The position numbers and the translations under genes were made by a program. 64,000 nt of DNA, from NCBI RefSeq assembly GCF_900177725.1, contig NZ_FXAT01000003.1:434001-498000 (forward strand). The letters run 5' to 3'. Below are positions 1 through 9,558 of this stretch, piece after piece. This DNA comes from Paraburkholderia susongensis. Lineage in GTDB: Bacteria; Pseudomonadota; Gammaproteobacteria; Burkholderiales; Burkholderiaceae. The notes under the pieces are model-generated. The model did not search any database. It saw only the letters and a list, made by a program, of their open reading frames with translations, and was not told the DNA's origin. Numbering within the stretch: the first letter of the stretch is position 1; every line of letters begins with the position of its first letter.

Positions 1-2
1 CG

Positions 3-245
3 CGGGCTTCGACGGTGCGTGGGTCCGCTTCGCCGGGTTCGTCCGCGCTATCCCCCAAACCGCTCGACCCCGAAGCGCAGCGTCTGCTCGCCGCGCTCGG
101 CCATTCTCCGACCACGCTTGAAATTCTTGCCGCCCGCACCGAGATGGGGGACGCCGCCTTGCAAACCACCTTGCTGCAACTCGAACTCGCCGGCGAGGTG
201 ACGCTGCTGCCCGGCGGCCGCTTCATGCGAGCCCAACATGGCTGA
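3..245 (+). CDS. dprA: DNA-processing protein DprA, C-terminal end (5' truncated by the window)
   Basis: The frame is open from the first bases of the window to a stop at 243-245. The last ~55 residues (LDPEAQRLLAALGHSPTTL... to GGRFMRA) match the C-terminal winged-helix domain of DprA, the protein that loads RecA on incoming single-stranded DNA in natural transformation. The Rossmann core lies outside the window. The Ser/Pro-rich stretch before the winged helix is the usual linker. It is followed by a thioredoxin-like gene and topB, a common betaproteobacterial order. The assignment rests on the small domain and on this context. Confidence 0.75.
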   Translation, partial: RASTVRGSASPGSSALSPKPLDPEAQRLLAALGHSPTTLEILAARTEMGDAALQTTLLQLELAGEVTLLPGGRFMRAQHG

Positions 246-346
246 CCCGCGACCGGCCCCACGCGACCCGGCATTGACCACTCATCGGGACCGGCCATGC
301 TACATTCGCGCCAAAGCACCCGATATAACGCCAAGGAAACGACCCC

Positions 347-724
347 ATGCCCGCGCTGAATCTCGACACCGATCAGGACCGGATTGCCGAGCGCGTCAAC
401 GAGCCCGATACACTGTTCGTTGCCTGCCTCTGCGCGGAATGGTGCGGAACGTGCCGTGAGTACCGGGACGCTTTCAACAAGCTTGCCGAGCGGCACCCGG
501 AAGTCTGTTTCGCATGGATCGACATCGAAACGCATGCAGACCGTTTCGACGATCTGGACGTCGAGAATTTCCCGACCATCCTGATCGAAGACTCGGTTAC
601 GACACGATTCTTCGGTACGGTTTTGCCGCAGGTATCGATTGTGGAGCGCATGTTGTCGGACCTGACGACGCTGCCCGGCGTGACCGGCGCGCCCAAGTTG
701 CGGCCAGCGCTGGCGGTTGCCTGA
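347..724 (+). CDS. thioredoxin-family protein
   Basis: 125 residues. The motif AEWCGTCREY near residues 29-38 is a thioredoxin-type redox site (W-C-x-x-C). It is followed by the expected beta strands and a short segment with the family's cis-proline position (ENFPTILI). No signal peptide is visible, so it is probably a cytoplasmic disulfide reductase or a thiol-handling chaperone rather than a DsbE-type exported protein. The start ATG at 347 is preceded by AAGGAAAC, a fair ribosome site. It sits between dprA and topB in the same direction. The physiological partner cannot be read from sequence. Confidence 0.8.
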   Translation: MPALNLDTDQDRIAERVNEPDTLFVACLCAEWCGTCREYRDAFNKLAERHPEVCFAWIDIETHADRFDDLDVENFPTILIEDSVTTRFFGTVLPQVSIVERMLSDLTTLPGVTGAPKLRPALAVA

Positions 725-880
725 AAGCGGCTTCGCGCTGCCGGGCCGCACGGCGCAAAGGCTTGTGGCGCGGGATTTGCGCCGCGTGTCTTACAGACCC
801 CGTGGCAACCGGCGCCGGGCGTTTGCCGCGGCTTGCTCAATCGCGAAGCGCGCAATTATGATGGCGCGCTTTTATGGCAC

Positions 881-913
881 TTGACACGCCGGGTTCTCGC
901 CTTGTGCTATAAA
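881..913 (+). promoter_or_regulatory. candidate promoter of topB
   Basis: TTGACA at 881-886 matches the -35 consensus exactly. Downstream, TGCTAT (905-910, spacer 18) or the overlapping TATAAA (908-913, spacer 21) could be the -10. The start codon of topB is about 100 nt downstream. The 725-1013 gap contains no gene. Confidence 0.4.
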
Positions 914-1013
914 GCGGTCGTCAATGGGTCGCAGAAGGGCACAAACGAGCGTCGCGCGCTAATTTGGCGCGCTCAAGGCCATCAACCCGGATCTACCAAC
1001 CTCACATCGAGTC

Positions 1014-3683
1014 ATGTCCAAAGCACTAATCATCGCTGAAAAGCCTTCTGTCGCGAACGACATCGCGCGCGCTTTGGGCGGTTTTACCAAGCATGACGAA
1101 TACTACGAAAGCGACGACTACGTCCTTTCCTCGGCAGTGGGCCACCTGCTGGAAATTGCCGCGCCCGACGACTACGAAGTCAAGCGCGGCAAGTGGAGCT
1201 TTGCCAATCTGCCCGTCATTCCACCGCATTTCGATCTGAATCCGATCGCAAAGAGCGAGTCGCGCCTGAAGGTGCTGACCAGGCTCATCAAGCGCAAGGA
1301 CATCGACCGGCTGATCAACGCATGCGACGCGGGGCGCGAGGGCGAACTGATTTTCCGTCTGATCGCGCAGCACGCCAAAGCCAAGCAGCCAGTGCAACGG
1401 CTGTGGCTGCAGTCGATGACAGCAGGCTCAATCCGCGATGGTTTCGCACGCCTGCGCAGCGATGAAGAGATGCAGCCGCTCGCCGATGCGGCGCGCTGCC
1501 GCTCGGAGGCGGACTGGCTCGTCGGCATCAACGGCACGCGGGCGATGACCGCGTTCAACAGCAAGGGCGGCGGCTTCTTCCTGACCACGGTCGGGCGCGT
1601 GCAGACGCCGACGCTGTCGATCGTCGTCGAGCGCGAAGAAAAGATTCGCCGCTTCGTGCCGCGCGACTACTGGGAAGTGAAAGCGGAATTCGTCTGCGCG
1701 GGGGGCTTCTACGAAGGCCGCTGGTTCGATACGAAATTCAAGCGCGACGAATTCGACCCCGAAAAGCGCGATTCGCGTCTGTGGTCGCTGCCCGCCGCCG
1801 AGACGATCGTCGCGGCCTGCCGCGGCCAGCTCGGCACGGTGACCGAAGAGTCGAAGCCGTCCACGCAACTGTCGCCGGCGCTCTTCGACCTGACCAGCCT
1901 GCAGCGCGAAGCCAACGGCCGCTTCGGCTTCTCGGCGAAAAACACGCTGGGCCTGGCTCAAGCGCTGTACGAAAAGCACAAGGTGCTGACCTATCCGCGA
2001 ACCGATGCGCGCGCGCTGCCGGAAGACTATATGGATACGGTCAAGCAGACGCTCGGCATGCTCAAGGAGAGCAACAACTACCTGCCGTTTGCGAAGCAGG
2101 TGCTCGACAAGGGCTGGGTGAAGCCGAACAAGCGCATCTTCGACAACTCGAAGATCAGCGACCACTTCGCCATCATCCCAACGCTGCAGGCGCCGAAAAA
2201 TCTGTCCGAGCCGGAGCAGAAGCTTTACGACCTCGTCGTGAAGCGCTTCCTCTCGGTGTTCTTCCCGGCTGCCGAATATCGCGTGACGACGCGCATCACC
2301 GAGGTGGTCGGCCATCACTTCAAGACCGAAGGCAAGGTGCTCGTCGAGCCGGGCTGGCTGCAGATCTACGGCCGTGAAATCAGTGGCGACGACGCCAACC
2401 TCGTGCCCGTGCAGAAGGACGAGAAGGTCAAGACCGACAAGATCGCCGCACAGCAACTGGTGACGAAGCCGCCTGCGCGCTACAACGAAGCGACGCTGCT
2501 CTCGGCGATGGAAGGCGCGGGCAAGCTCGTCGAGGACGACGAGCTGCGCGAAGCAATGGCGGCCAAGGGTCTCGGCACGCCGGCTACGCGCGCAGCCATC
2601 ATCGAAGGTCTGCTGAGTGAAAAGTATCTGATCCGCGAAGGCCGCGACCTGATTCCGGCCGCCAAGGCTTTCCAGTTGATGACGCTGCTGCGCGGCCTCG
2701 GTGTGAAGGAGCTGACCGCGCCGGAATTGACCGGCGAATGGGAGTACAAACTCTCGCAGATGGAACGTGGCAACCTGCCGCGCGACGCGTTCATGCAGGA
2801 AATCGCGCGCATGACGCAGACCATCGTCAAGCGCGCGAAGGAATACGATTCCGACACGATCCCAGGCGATTACGCGACGTTGGAAACAACTTGCCCGAAC
2901 TGCGGCGGCCAGGTGAAGGAAAACTACCGGCGTTTCGCGTGCTCGAAATGCGAGTTTTCGATTTCGAAGATTCCGGGCGGACGCCAGTTCGAAATCGCGG
3001 AAGTCGAAGAGTTGCTGCAGAACAAGACGATTGGTCCGCTGTCGGGCTTTCGCAGCAAGATGGGCAGGCCGTTCTCGGCAATCCTGAAGCTTTCCTTCGA
3101 CGACGAAATCAAGAACTACAAGCTCGAATTCGACTTCGGCCAGGATGCGGCCGGCGAAGACGGCGAACCGCCCGACTTCTCCGACCAGCAACCGGTAGGC
3201 GCGTGTCCGAAGTGTGGCGCGCGCGTGTTCGAGCACGGCATGAGCTATGTCTGCGAGAACTCGGTCGCCAGTCCGAAGAGTTGCGACTTCCGCTCCGGCA
3301 AAGTGATCCTGCAGCAGGAAATTGCCCGCGAGCAGATGGCTAAACTTCTCGAAGAAGGTCGCACGGATCTGCTGACGAACTTCAAGTCGTCGCGTACGGG
3401 CCGTAATTTCAAGGCGTTCCTCGTCAAGCAGAGCGACGGCAAGATCGGCTTCGAATTCGAGAAGAAGGAACCGGCGGCGGGGAAAACCGCAGCGGCAAAA
3501 ACCGCCGCGGCCCGGTCGGCGGCGAAGGCGATGCCGGAAGCTGAAGAAGGTGATACCGCAGTAGCCGTGAAGGCAGAGCCGGCAGCGAAGAAGGTGGCGG
3601 CGAAGAAAGCACCGGCCGCCAAGACTGCGGCAGCGAAGAAAGCGCCGGCAAAGAAAACCGCGGCGCGTAAAACCGGCTCGTAA
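1014..3683 (+). CDS. topB: DNA topoisomerase III (type IA)
   Basis: 889 residues, a type IA topoisomerase that relaxes and decatenates DNA through a 5'-phosphotyrosine. It begins with a TOPRIM domain (residues ~1-150; AEKPSVANDIARALGG) and carries the active-site tyrosine in LTYPRTDARAL near residue 326. Two Cys4 zinc-finger-like segments follow (CPNCGG...CSKC near 626; CPKCGA... near 730). From about residue 815 there is a Lys/Ala-rich tail with AAKKAPA-type repeats resembling histone-H1-like DNA-binding tails, longer than in E. coli TopB (653 aa). A bidirectional terminator follows at 3786-3831. Confidence 0.93.
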   Translation: MSKALIIAEKPSVANDIARALGGFTKHDEYYESDDYVLSSAVGHLLEIAAPDDYEVKRGKWSFANLPVIPPHFDLNPIAKSESRLKVLTRLIKRKDIDRLINACDAGREGELIFRLIAQHAKAKQPVQRLWLQSMTAGSIRDGFARLRSDEEMQPLADAARCRSEADWLVGINGTRAMTAFNSKGGGFFLTTVGRVQTPTLSIVVEREEKIRRFVPRDYWEVKAEFVCAGGFYEGRWFDTKFKRDEFDPEKRDSRLWSLPAAETIVAACRGQLGTVTEESKPSTQLSPALFDLTSLQREANGRFGFSAKNTLGLAQALYEKHKVLTYPRTDARALPEDYMDTVKQTLGMLKESNNYLPFAKQVLDKGWVKPNKRIFDNSKISDHFAIIPTLQAPKNLSEPEQKLYDLVVKRFLSVFFPAAEYRVTTRITEVVGHHFKTEGKVLVEPGWLQIYGREISGDDANLVPVQKDEKVKTDKIAAQQLVTKPPARYNEATLLSAMEGAGKLVEDDELREAMAAKGLGTPATRAAIIEGLLSEKYLIREGRDLIPAAKAFQLMTLLRGLGVKELTAPELTGEWEYKLSQMERGNLPRDAFMQEIARMTQTIVKRAKEYDSDTIPGDYATLETTCPNCGGQVKENYRRFACSKCEFSISKIPGGRQFEIAEVEELLQNKTIGPLSGFRSKMGRPFSAILKLSFDDEIKNYKLEFDFGQDAAGEDGEPPDFSDQQPVGACPKCGARVFEHGMSYVCENSVASPKSCDFRSGKVILQQEIAREQMAKLLEEGRTDLLTNFKSSRTGRNFKAFLVKQSDGKIGFEFEKKEPAAGKTAAAKTAAARSAAKAMPEAEEGDTAVAVKAEPAAKKVAAKKAPAAKTAAAKKAPAKKTAARKTGS

Positions 3684-3785
3684 AACCGGCTCGGAAAGCA
3701 GGCGCGAGGCTGGCGGCAGACGCTGCTGGCTGCCGCACGGCGGGCGATCCGCTTGCCAGCGGCGGCTTCACCAGCATCTGCCCAT

Positions 3786-3831
3786 GAAAAAAAGCGCAGT
3801 CACTTGAAGTGACTGCGCTTTTTCTTTTTTG
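3786..3831. terminator. bidirectional intrinsic terminator between topB and the LysR gene
   Basis: Perfect 13-bp arms AGCGCAGTCACTT (3793-3805) and AAGTGACTGCGCT (3807-3819). There is an A-run on the left and a T-run on the right, so it can act on both strands. It lies between the 3' ends of two converging genes. Confidence 0.9.
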
Positions 3832-3881
3832 ACGCTCGTTTTTTGCGCTGCGGCGACGTTAGCGCTTAACGCATCTGACGC

Positions 3882-4985
3882 TTACAGCGGCGATAAAACC
3901 GTCGACCGGGTGCGATTGGTCGTCTTCGTCAACGTTTTCGACACCGGCGACAACTCGCTATCGAGCAGTCGCGAGAGCGGCTCGGCACCGTCGAACGCCT
4001 CCGGCGCCCTTGACTGCTCGGCGGGATCGAACGCCGCCGACGCTGCGGGCTGCTCCAGACCGTCCTTGATCCACTGTTCGCCGAGCAGGCTGTTCGGCGT
4101 CTGGTTGAAGTGCTCGACCAGATGGTCGATGAACGTGCGCACCTTGGCCGGCAAGTGACGGCGGCTCGGGTACGCAATGTTGATCTCGACCTGCGGCAGA
4201 CGGTAATCGCCGAGCAGGCGCACGAGCCTGCCGCGCGTCATGTCGCGGCCAATCAGATAGCTCGGCAGAATCGCGATGCCCATGCCGAGCAGCGCAAACT
4301 GCCGCAGCATCTCCGTGTTGTTCGCGACGATCACGTTCGATGGGCGCACTCGCACTTCACCTTCCGGGCCGGTAAACACGCGCTCGTCGCCCCAATATTC
4401 GGACGGCAGGCTCAGGCACGGATGCTCGAGCAGATGCTCGGGACGCGTTGGTAGGCCATGCTTCTCAAGATAGGCCGGCGTCGCGCAGACGGTCATGCAG
4501 CCGGTGGTGAGGCGCCGCGTGACGATGCTGGCGCTGCGCATCTGCCGCGCGATCACGATGCCGACGTCGAAGCCTTCTTCGACGAGATCGACCTGGCGGT
4601 CGACCAGCGTGACGTCCGGGATGACTTTCGGATAGCGCTCCGCGTACGTCTGCAGCACGGGCGCGAGGTTATGCAGCCCGAACACGACGGGCGCGACGAT
4701 GCGCAGTGTGCCGACGGGTTCGTGATTGCGCGCAACCACCATCTGTTCGACGTCTTCCAGTTCGTCGAGGATCTGGCGTGCGCGCTCGAGATACACCTGA
4801 CCGGATTCGGTTAGCGACAAGCTGCGGGTTGTGCGATTGAGCAGCCGCGTACCGAGCCGGCCTTCGAGGTCGGCGACGTGACGGGTGGCGACCGCGTTGG
4901 AAATATCCATCGCGCTCGCGGCGCGGGCAAAACTGCCGAGATCCGCCACCTTGACGAAAACTCGCATCGACTGCAAATGGTCCAT
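3882..4985 (-). CDS. LysR-family transcriptional regulator with extended C-terminus
   Basis: 367 residues. The N-terminal winged helix-turn-helix (MRVFVKVADLGSFARAASAM... RLLNRTTRSLSLTESG, residues 6-60) and the following periplasmic-binding-like effector domain are typical of the CrgA/DsdC-like LysR branch. Usual members end near residue 300. Here about 65 extra residues rich in Ser, Pro and acidic residues follow, with no recognised domain. The start ATG at 4985 has AGGAG 7 nt upstream. No adjacent divergent operon reveals the target. The effector is unknown. Confidence 0.85.
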   Translation of the reverse strand: MDHLQSMRVFVKVADLGSFARAASAMDISNAVATRHVADLEGRLGTRLLNRTTRSLSLTESGQVYLERARQILDELEDVEQMVVARNHEPVGTLRIVAPVVFGLHNLAPVLQTYAERYPKVIPDVTLVDRQVDLVEEGFDVGIVIARQMRSASIVTRRLTTGCMTVCATPAYLEKHGLPTRPEHLLEHPCLSLPSEYWGDERVFTGPEGEVRVRPSNVIVANNTEMLRQFALLGMGIAILPSYLIGRDMTRGRLVRLLGDYRLPQVEINIAYPSRRHLPAKVRTFIDHLVEHFNQTPNSLLGEQWIKDGLEQPAASAAFDPAEQSRAPEAFDGAEPLSRLLDSELSPVSKTLTKTTNRTRSTVLSPL

Positions 4986-5325
4986 GAGACAACTCCTGCC
5001 GTGTTACAGCTTCCTGACAATTAGTGAAAACCAGTGAAGCGAACTTGGAATTCTCCTACGACTCGCAAAATCGTGCAGAAGTTGCCCTCGAAATACGAAA
5101 TATTGTCAATTTTGATGCAACTGTTTGTGCAAAGGCGGGGGACGACCACCAATTGTTTCCCGATTCGAAACAATCTGCTGCGCTGCAGCTTGCGCTGTCT
5201 TTTTTGTTCGAACAGACGCAAAGGTCAGCCCGGCGCTGTGGAATCCGAAAATATGGAGATAAGTGCGCCTCAAAAAGAAAAACCGCCCGAAGGCGGCTTT
5301 CTTTGCGAAGTGAACACTCACATGA
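4986..5325. other. intergenic region between LysR gene and pckG
   Basis: 340 bp of lower GC than the flanks. It contains the LysR gene's upstream region and, at 5271-5303, the pckG terminator. The short open frames here have no recognisable protein character. Confidence 0.6.
5271..5303 (-). terminator. intrinsic terminator of pckG
   Basis: Read on the minus strand: GCCGCC-TTCG-GGCGG followed by TTTTTCTTTTT. A stable UUCG-type tetraloop and a U-run lie 22 nt past the pckG stop codon. Confidence 0.88.
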
Positions 5326-7182
5326 TCAGGCTGTGAGCTTCTCTTCAAGCGCGCGCTTGGCGTCGCTAAGGGCCGGTGGCAGACCATGTTGCAGCGTGTC
5401 AAACAACTCCGCGTGCAATGCGAGTTCCGCGCGCCAGGCAGCGTCGTCGACGGAAATCACCTGCTCGAACTGTTCGCGGCTGAAGTTCAGGCCGCTCCAG
5501 TCGATGTCCTCATAGTGCGGCGAAACGCCGAACGTGTGCTCCTCGCCCTGCGCCTTGCCCTCGATTCGGCCAACCATCCAGCTCAGCACGCGCATGTTCT
5601 CGCCAAAGCCCGGCCAGACGAACTTGCCGTCCGGACCTTTGCGGAACCAGTTGACGCAGAAGATTTTCGGCAGCTTCGCGTTGAGTTGCTGCAGACGCTC
5701 GCCGGTCTTCAGCCAGTGAGCGAAGTAATCACTCATGTTGTAGCCGCAGAACGGCAGCATCGCGAACGGATCGCGGCGTACCACGCCCTGCTGGCCGGCG
5801 GCCGCAGCGGTGGTCTCGGAACCCATGGTCGCCGCCATGTAGACGCCCTCGACCCAGTTGCGCGCTTCGGTGACGAGCGGCACGGTGGTCGAGCGGCGGC
5901 CGCCGAAGATGAACGCGTCGATCGCGACGCCTGCCGGGTTTTCCCAGTCCGCGTCGATCGACGGGCACTGCGAAGCCGGCGCCGTGAAGCGCGCGTTCGG
6001 GTGCGCCGCCTTGCGGCCGCTTTCCTTCGCGTCGGCCGGCGTCCAGTCCTTGCCCTGCCAGTCGATCAGATGCGCGGGCGGCTCGTCGGTCATGCCTTCC
6101 CACCAGACGTCGCCGTCGTCGGTCAACGCGACGTTCGTGAAGATCACGTTTTCCTTCAGCGTGGCGAGCGCGTTGTAGTTGGTTTTCTCGCTCGTGCCTG
6201 GCGCCACGCCGAAGTAGCCGGCTTCCGGGTTGATCGCGTACAGGCGGCCGTCCTTGCCCGGCTTGATCCATGCAATATCGTCGCCGATCGTGGAGATTTT
6301 CCAGCCGTTCAGGCCAGCCGGCGGAATCAGCATCGCGAAGTTGGTCTTGCCGCATGCCGACGGAAACGCCGCCGCGACATGGTGCTTCCGCCCTTGCGGC
6401 GACGTCACGCCGAGAATCAGCATGTGTTCGGCGAGCCAGCCTTCGTCGCGTCCCATCGTCGACGCGATGCGCAGCGCGAAACACTTCTTGCCGAGCAGCG
6501 CATTGCCGCCGTAGCCGGAGCCGAAGCTCCAGATTTCACGCGATTCGGGAAAGTGGACGATGTACTTGGTCTTGTTGCACGGCCACGACACGTCCTGCTC
6601 GCCCGCCGCGAGCGGCGCGCCGACCGAATGGACGCACGGCACGAACTCGCCGTCTTCGCCGAGCACGTCGTACACCTTGCGGCCCATGCGCGTCATGATG
6701 CGCATGTTGGTCACCACGTACGGGCTGTCGCTCAGCTCGACGCCGATATGCGCGATCGGCGAACCGAGCGGGCCCATCGAGAATGGCACGACGTACATGG
6801 TGCGGCCGCGCATCGCGCCGTCGAACAGGCCGTCGAGCGTCGAGCGCATCTCGGCCGGCGCGATCCAGTTGTTGGTGGGACCGGCATCTTCTGCGCGCTG
6901 CGAGCAGATGAACGTACGATCCTCGACGCGCGCGACGTCGGACGGATCGGAGCATGCAAGGTAGGAATTGGGACGTTTGGCGGGATTGAGCTTCTTGAGG
7001 GTGCCCGCTTCGACCATCTGCGCGCACAGGCGGTCATATTCTTCCTGGGAGCCGTCACACCAGACGATCTTCTCGGGCTTGGTCAGCGCGGCGATGCGCT
7101 GGACCCAGTCGATCAGCTTGCGGTGCTTGACCCATGCGGGCGCCTTGATAGTGGGCTGCCCTTCGAATGAAGGATGATTCAT
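5326..7182 (-). CDS. pckG: phosphoenolpyruvate carboxykinase (GTP)
   Basis: 618 residues. It converts oxaloacetate + GTP to phosphoenolpyruvate + CO2 and is the entry step of gluconeogenesis. The P-loop with the reactive cysteine is visible as [14 protein letters not shown] near residue 272, with upstream motifs ([23 protein letters not shown]) typical of GTP-dependent rather than ATP-dependent enzymes. I chose ATG 7182 ([13 protein letters not shown]) because GGAGA lies 8 nt upstream. The frame stays open 23 codons further, but those codons look non-coding. It stands alone, with its own terminator. Confidence 0.96.
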   Translation of the reverse strand: MNHPSFEGQPTIKAPAWVKHRKLIDWVQRIAALTKPEKIVWCDGSQEEYDRLCAQMVEAGTLKKLNPAKRPNSYLACSDPSDVARVEDRTFICSQRAEDAGPTNNWIAPAEMRSTLDGLFDGAMRGRTMYVVPFSMGPLGSPIAHIGVELSDSPYVVTNMRIMTRMGRKVYDVLGEDGEFVPCVHSVGAPLAAGEQDVSWPCNKTKYIVHFPESREIWSFGSGYGGNALLGKKCFALRIASTMGRDEGWLAEHMLILGVTSPQGRKHHVAAAFPSACGKTNFAMLIPPAGLNGWKISTIGDDIAWIKPGKDGRLYAINPEAGYFGVAPGTSEKTNYNALATLKENVIFTNVALTDDGDVWWEGMTDEPPAHLIDWQGKDWTPADAKESGRKAAHPNARFTAPASQCPSIDADWENPAGVAIDAFIFGGRRSTTVPLVTEARNWVEGVYMAATMGSETTAAAAGQQGVVRRDPFAMLPFCGYNMSDYFAHWLKTGERLQQLNAKLPKIFCVNWFRKGPDGKFVWPGFGENMRVLSWMVGRIEGKAQGEEHTFGVSPHYEDIDWSGLNFSREQFEQVISVDDAAWRAELALHAELFDTLQHGLPPALSDAKRALEEKLTA

Positions 7183-7564
7183 CGACCTGTCTCCGTTTTG
7201 AAAGCAATAGAAAAACGGTACAAGCCCGGCGACGCTGCATGCGAGAGGCATTCAATTCACCGCGCCGGGGTGTCGATTTCACTTCCGGCGCAAGATTGCG
7301 CAGATCGTCCTGGGCCACACAGCTTGCCAGGCTGAGGCGCCCTGCCGACAAGGCTTCTGCAACCTTGTGTAAAGCGGCTTGCCTCAACACGCAACAAACT
7401 GTAAAAACGTTCTCAATTCGCCCTCACGTAGTGCTGCCGTTCTTTTTGCGGCAGCTTCTACGGTAAGGCATTCAGCCAGACCAGCATGTGACCTAAGTCA
7501 CATGCTGGGACAGTCAGCATAACATTCCGTTCGCACCACCCAGGTGCGCCGCAAAATACATACC
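7183..7564. other. divergent intergenic region pckG / 2-hydroxyacid dehydrogenase
   Basis: 382 bp without a gene. It must hold both promoters. The only strong structure is the 12-bp perfect inverted repeat at 7481-7508. Confidence 0.6.
7481..7508. repeat. perfect 12-bp inverted repeat (operator or hairpin)
   Basis: CCAGCATGTGAC (7481-7492), loop CTAA, then GTCACATGCTGG (7497-7508). No T-run follows on either strand, so an operator or a 5'-leader hairpin for the dehydrogenase gene starting at 7565 is more likely than a terminator. Confidence 0.6.
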
Positions 7565-8575
7565 ATGAAGATTGCCATCCTCGACGATTACCAGGACGCC
7601 GTCCGCAAACTCGACTGCTTTCAGTTGCTGGCCGACCAGGAAGTCAAAGTTTTCAACAACACCGTGCGCGGTCTCGGTCAGCTGGCGAGCCGTCTTTCCG
7701 AAGTCGACGCACTCGTCCTGATTCGCGAACGCACCCGCATCACCTCGCAACTGCTCGACAAATTGCCGCGTTTGCGCATGATCAGTCAGACCGGCAAAGT
7801 GGCGGGCCATATCGATCTCGCGGCCTGCACGGAGCGCGGCATCGCCGTGCTGGAGGGCACCGGCTCGCCGGTCGCGCCTGCCGAACTGACGTGGGCACTC
7901 ATCATGGCCGCCCAGCGCCGCATTCCGCAATACGTAGCAAACCTTAAGCAAGGCGCCTGGCAGCAATCCGGACTGAAGACGTCCGCGCTGCCGCCGAACT
8001 TCGGTCTCGGCCAGGTGCTGCGCGGTCAGACGCTCGGGATCTGGGGTTACGGCAAGATCGGACGACTGGTGGCCGGCTACGGCAAGGCGTTCGGCATGAA
8101 CGTGCTGGTCTGGGGCCGTGAGCATTCGCGCGAAGCCGCTCTCGCGGACGGTTACGGCGTCGCGGAAAGCCGCGAGTCGCTGTTCGAGAACAGCGACGTG
8201 CTGTCCCTGCATTTGCGCCTGCACGACGACACACGAGGTATCGTGAAGCAGGACGATCTGATGCGTATGAAGCCGACCGCGTTGCTCGTGAACACGAGCC
8301 GCGCCGAACTGCTCGAGGAAAACGCGCTCGTGAGCGCGCTGTCGCACAATCGTCCGGGGATGGTTGCGATCGACGTCTACGAAAGCGAGCCGATCCTGCA
8401 GGGCTACAGCCTGCTACGGATGGAAAACGTGATCTGCACGCCGCACATCGGCTATGTGGAACGCGAAAGCTACGAGCTGTATTTCGGCGCGGCGTTCAAG
8501 AATATTCTTGCGTTCGATGCCGGTGATACCGCGAGCGTGGCGAATCCGGAAGCGCTGCATGGCGGACGGCGGTGA
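7565..8575 (+). CDS. D-isomer-specific 2-hydroxyacid dehydrogenase family protein
   Basis: 336 residues. The NAD-binding signature GIWGYGKIGRLVAGYGKAFG (near residue 155), the arginine in LLVNTSRAELL and the catalytic His in CTPHIGYVERESYE place it in the SerA/PdxB/FdhD-like dehydrogenase superfamily. There is no ACT domain, so it is not a regulatory SerA. Substrate specificity cannot be read. Start ATG 7565 (MKIAILDDYQD) is preferred over an ATG 7 codons earlier because the family begins here. It stands alone. Confidence 0.85.
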   Translation: MKIAILDDYQDAVRKLDCFQLLADQEVKVFNNTVRGLGQLASRLSEVDALVLIRERTRITSQLLDKLPRLRMISQTGKVAGHIDLAACTERGIAVLEGTGSPVAPAELTWALIMAAQRRIPQYVANLKQGAWQQSGLKTSALPPNFGLGQVLRGQTLGIWGYGKIGRLVAGYGKAFGMNVLVWGREHSREAALADGYGVAESRESLFENSDVLSLHLRLHDDTRGIVKQDDLMRMKPTALLVNTSRAELLEENALVSALSHNRPGMVAIDVYESEPILQGYSLLRMENVICTPHIGYVERESYELYFGAAFKNILAFDAGDTASVANPEALHGGRR

Positions 8576-8627
8576 TTTGCAGGTGACGCGGCCGGCAGGG
8601 TGGGTTCGAGCGCCGCGATCCCGCAGT

Positions 8628-9503
8628 TCAGCGCGCTTCGTGCGCCCCCGCCCCCAGTAAAGCAGGCACGCGTTCGAGAAACACCTCGCCATCGGCACGG
8701 CCGAGGTTGTATGCGTGCACCATCTGCGAAGGGCTCGTGTAATCCCAGCTCGAAATCGGCACCTTGCGCGACGGCTGCACATAAAGCCGCTGCTGCACGC
8801 CATGCGGCACGACGAACATCTGCGGCCGCGGATAAAGACGCGTGACCATCACGAGCACGTTGCCCGGCACATCGGCATCGAGCGCGCCGACCGGCACGTT
8901 GTCCACCATGCCGCCATCCAGCACCGGCCGGCCGTTGCGCCGCAGAACCGGCGTGAACGGCGGCGTGCTCGATGATTGCAGAATCAGGTCCGCGAGATCC
9001 TCGACGCTCGCGCAATCCTGCGCACGCACGAATTCCGGATGAAACCCGAGCGTCTGACCCAAGGTCGGATGCAGCGTCTTGCGCACGTATTTTTCGATGT
9101 TGTACGCGATTAGCCCCGCGGCAACCGCGCTCCTCGCACCGAGCCAGCGCGGCAAATGCGACACGCCGATGCGAATTTCCGGTGCCTTCGCGAGGCTCGA
9201 AAACTTTTCACCGTAGATGTCGAGCAGCGCCTGCCGATAGATCCGGTAGTGCGGAAACACCGATTCGCCGCGCAGCAGGTTGCCCCAATACGCGTTGCGG
9301 GTGTTGTGGCGCAGCGCGTCTTCGTAATAGCGCATGACCCAGTCGGAATCGCGCGTGTAGAGCATGCACGCGGTGGCGGCGCCGGCAGAGATGCCGGCGA
9401 TCACGCGCGGACGGATATGCAACTGCGGCTGCACGACATCCCAGAAGCCTGCCTGCCACCAGCAGCGGTTACCGCCGCCGGCGAATACGACCTGATCGAA
9501 CAT
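8628..9503 (-). CDS. patatin-like phospholipase family protein
   Basis: 291 residues. It begins with the oxyanion-hole motif FAGGGNRCWW, followed by the nucleophile elbow GISAGAA (G-x-S-x-G) near residue 46 and the catalytic Asp in LDGGMVDNVPVGAL (D-G-G). Together these form the Ser-Asp dyad of patatin lipases that release fatty acids from membrane lipids. No signal peptide. ATG 9503 has AAGGAAAG upstream; the 29 codons before it look like leader sequence. It runs in the same direction as, and downstream of, the thioesterase at 9559-9963. Confidence 0.88.
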   Translation of the reverse strand: MFDQVVFAGGGNRCWWQAGFWDVVQPQLHIRPRVIAGISAGAATACMLYTRDSDWVMRYYEDALRHNTRNAYWGNLLRGESVFPHYRIYRQALLDIYGEKFSSLAKAPEIRIGVSHLPRWLGARSAVAAGLIAYNIEKYVRKTLHPTLGQTLGFHPEFVRAQDCASVEDLADLILQSSSTPPFTPVLRRNGRPVLDGGMVDNVPVGALDADVPGNVLVMVTRLYPRPQMFVVPHGVQQRLYVQPSRKVPISSWDYTSPSQMVHAYNLGRADGEVFLERVPALLGAGAHEAR

Positions 9504-9558
9504 CCTGCCTTTCCTTGCTTTTCTTTGTGACGCTGGGCGGCCCGCTTTGCCTGGACAT

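Noticed and set aside
1428..3236. 602-codon open frame antisense to topB
   Set aside because: No protein character; topB motifs are clear on the plus strand.
5386..7170. 594-codon open frame antisense to pckG
   Set aside because: Shadow frame of pckG with Arg/Val-rich translation.
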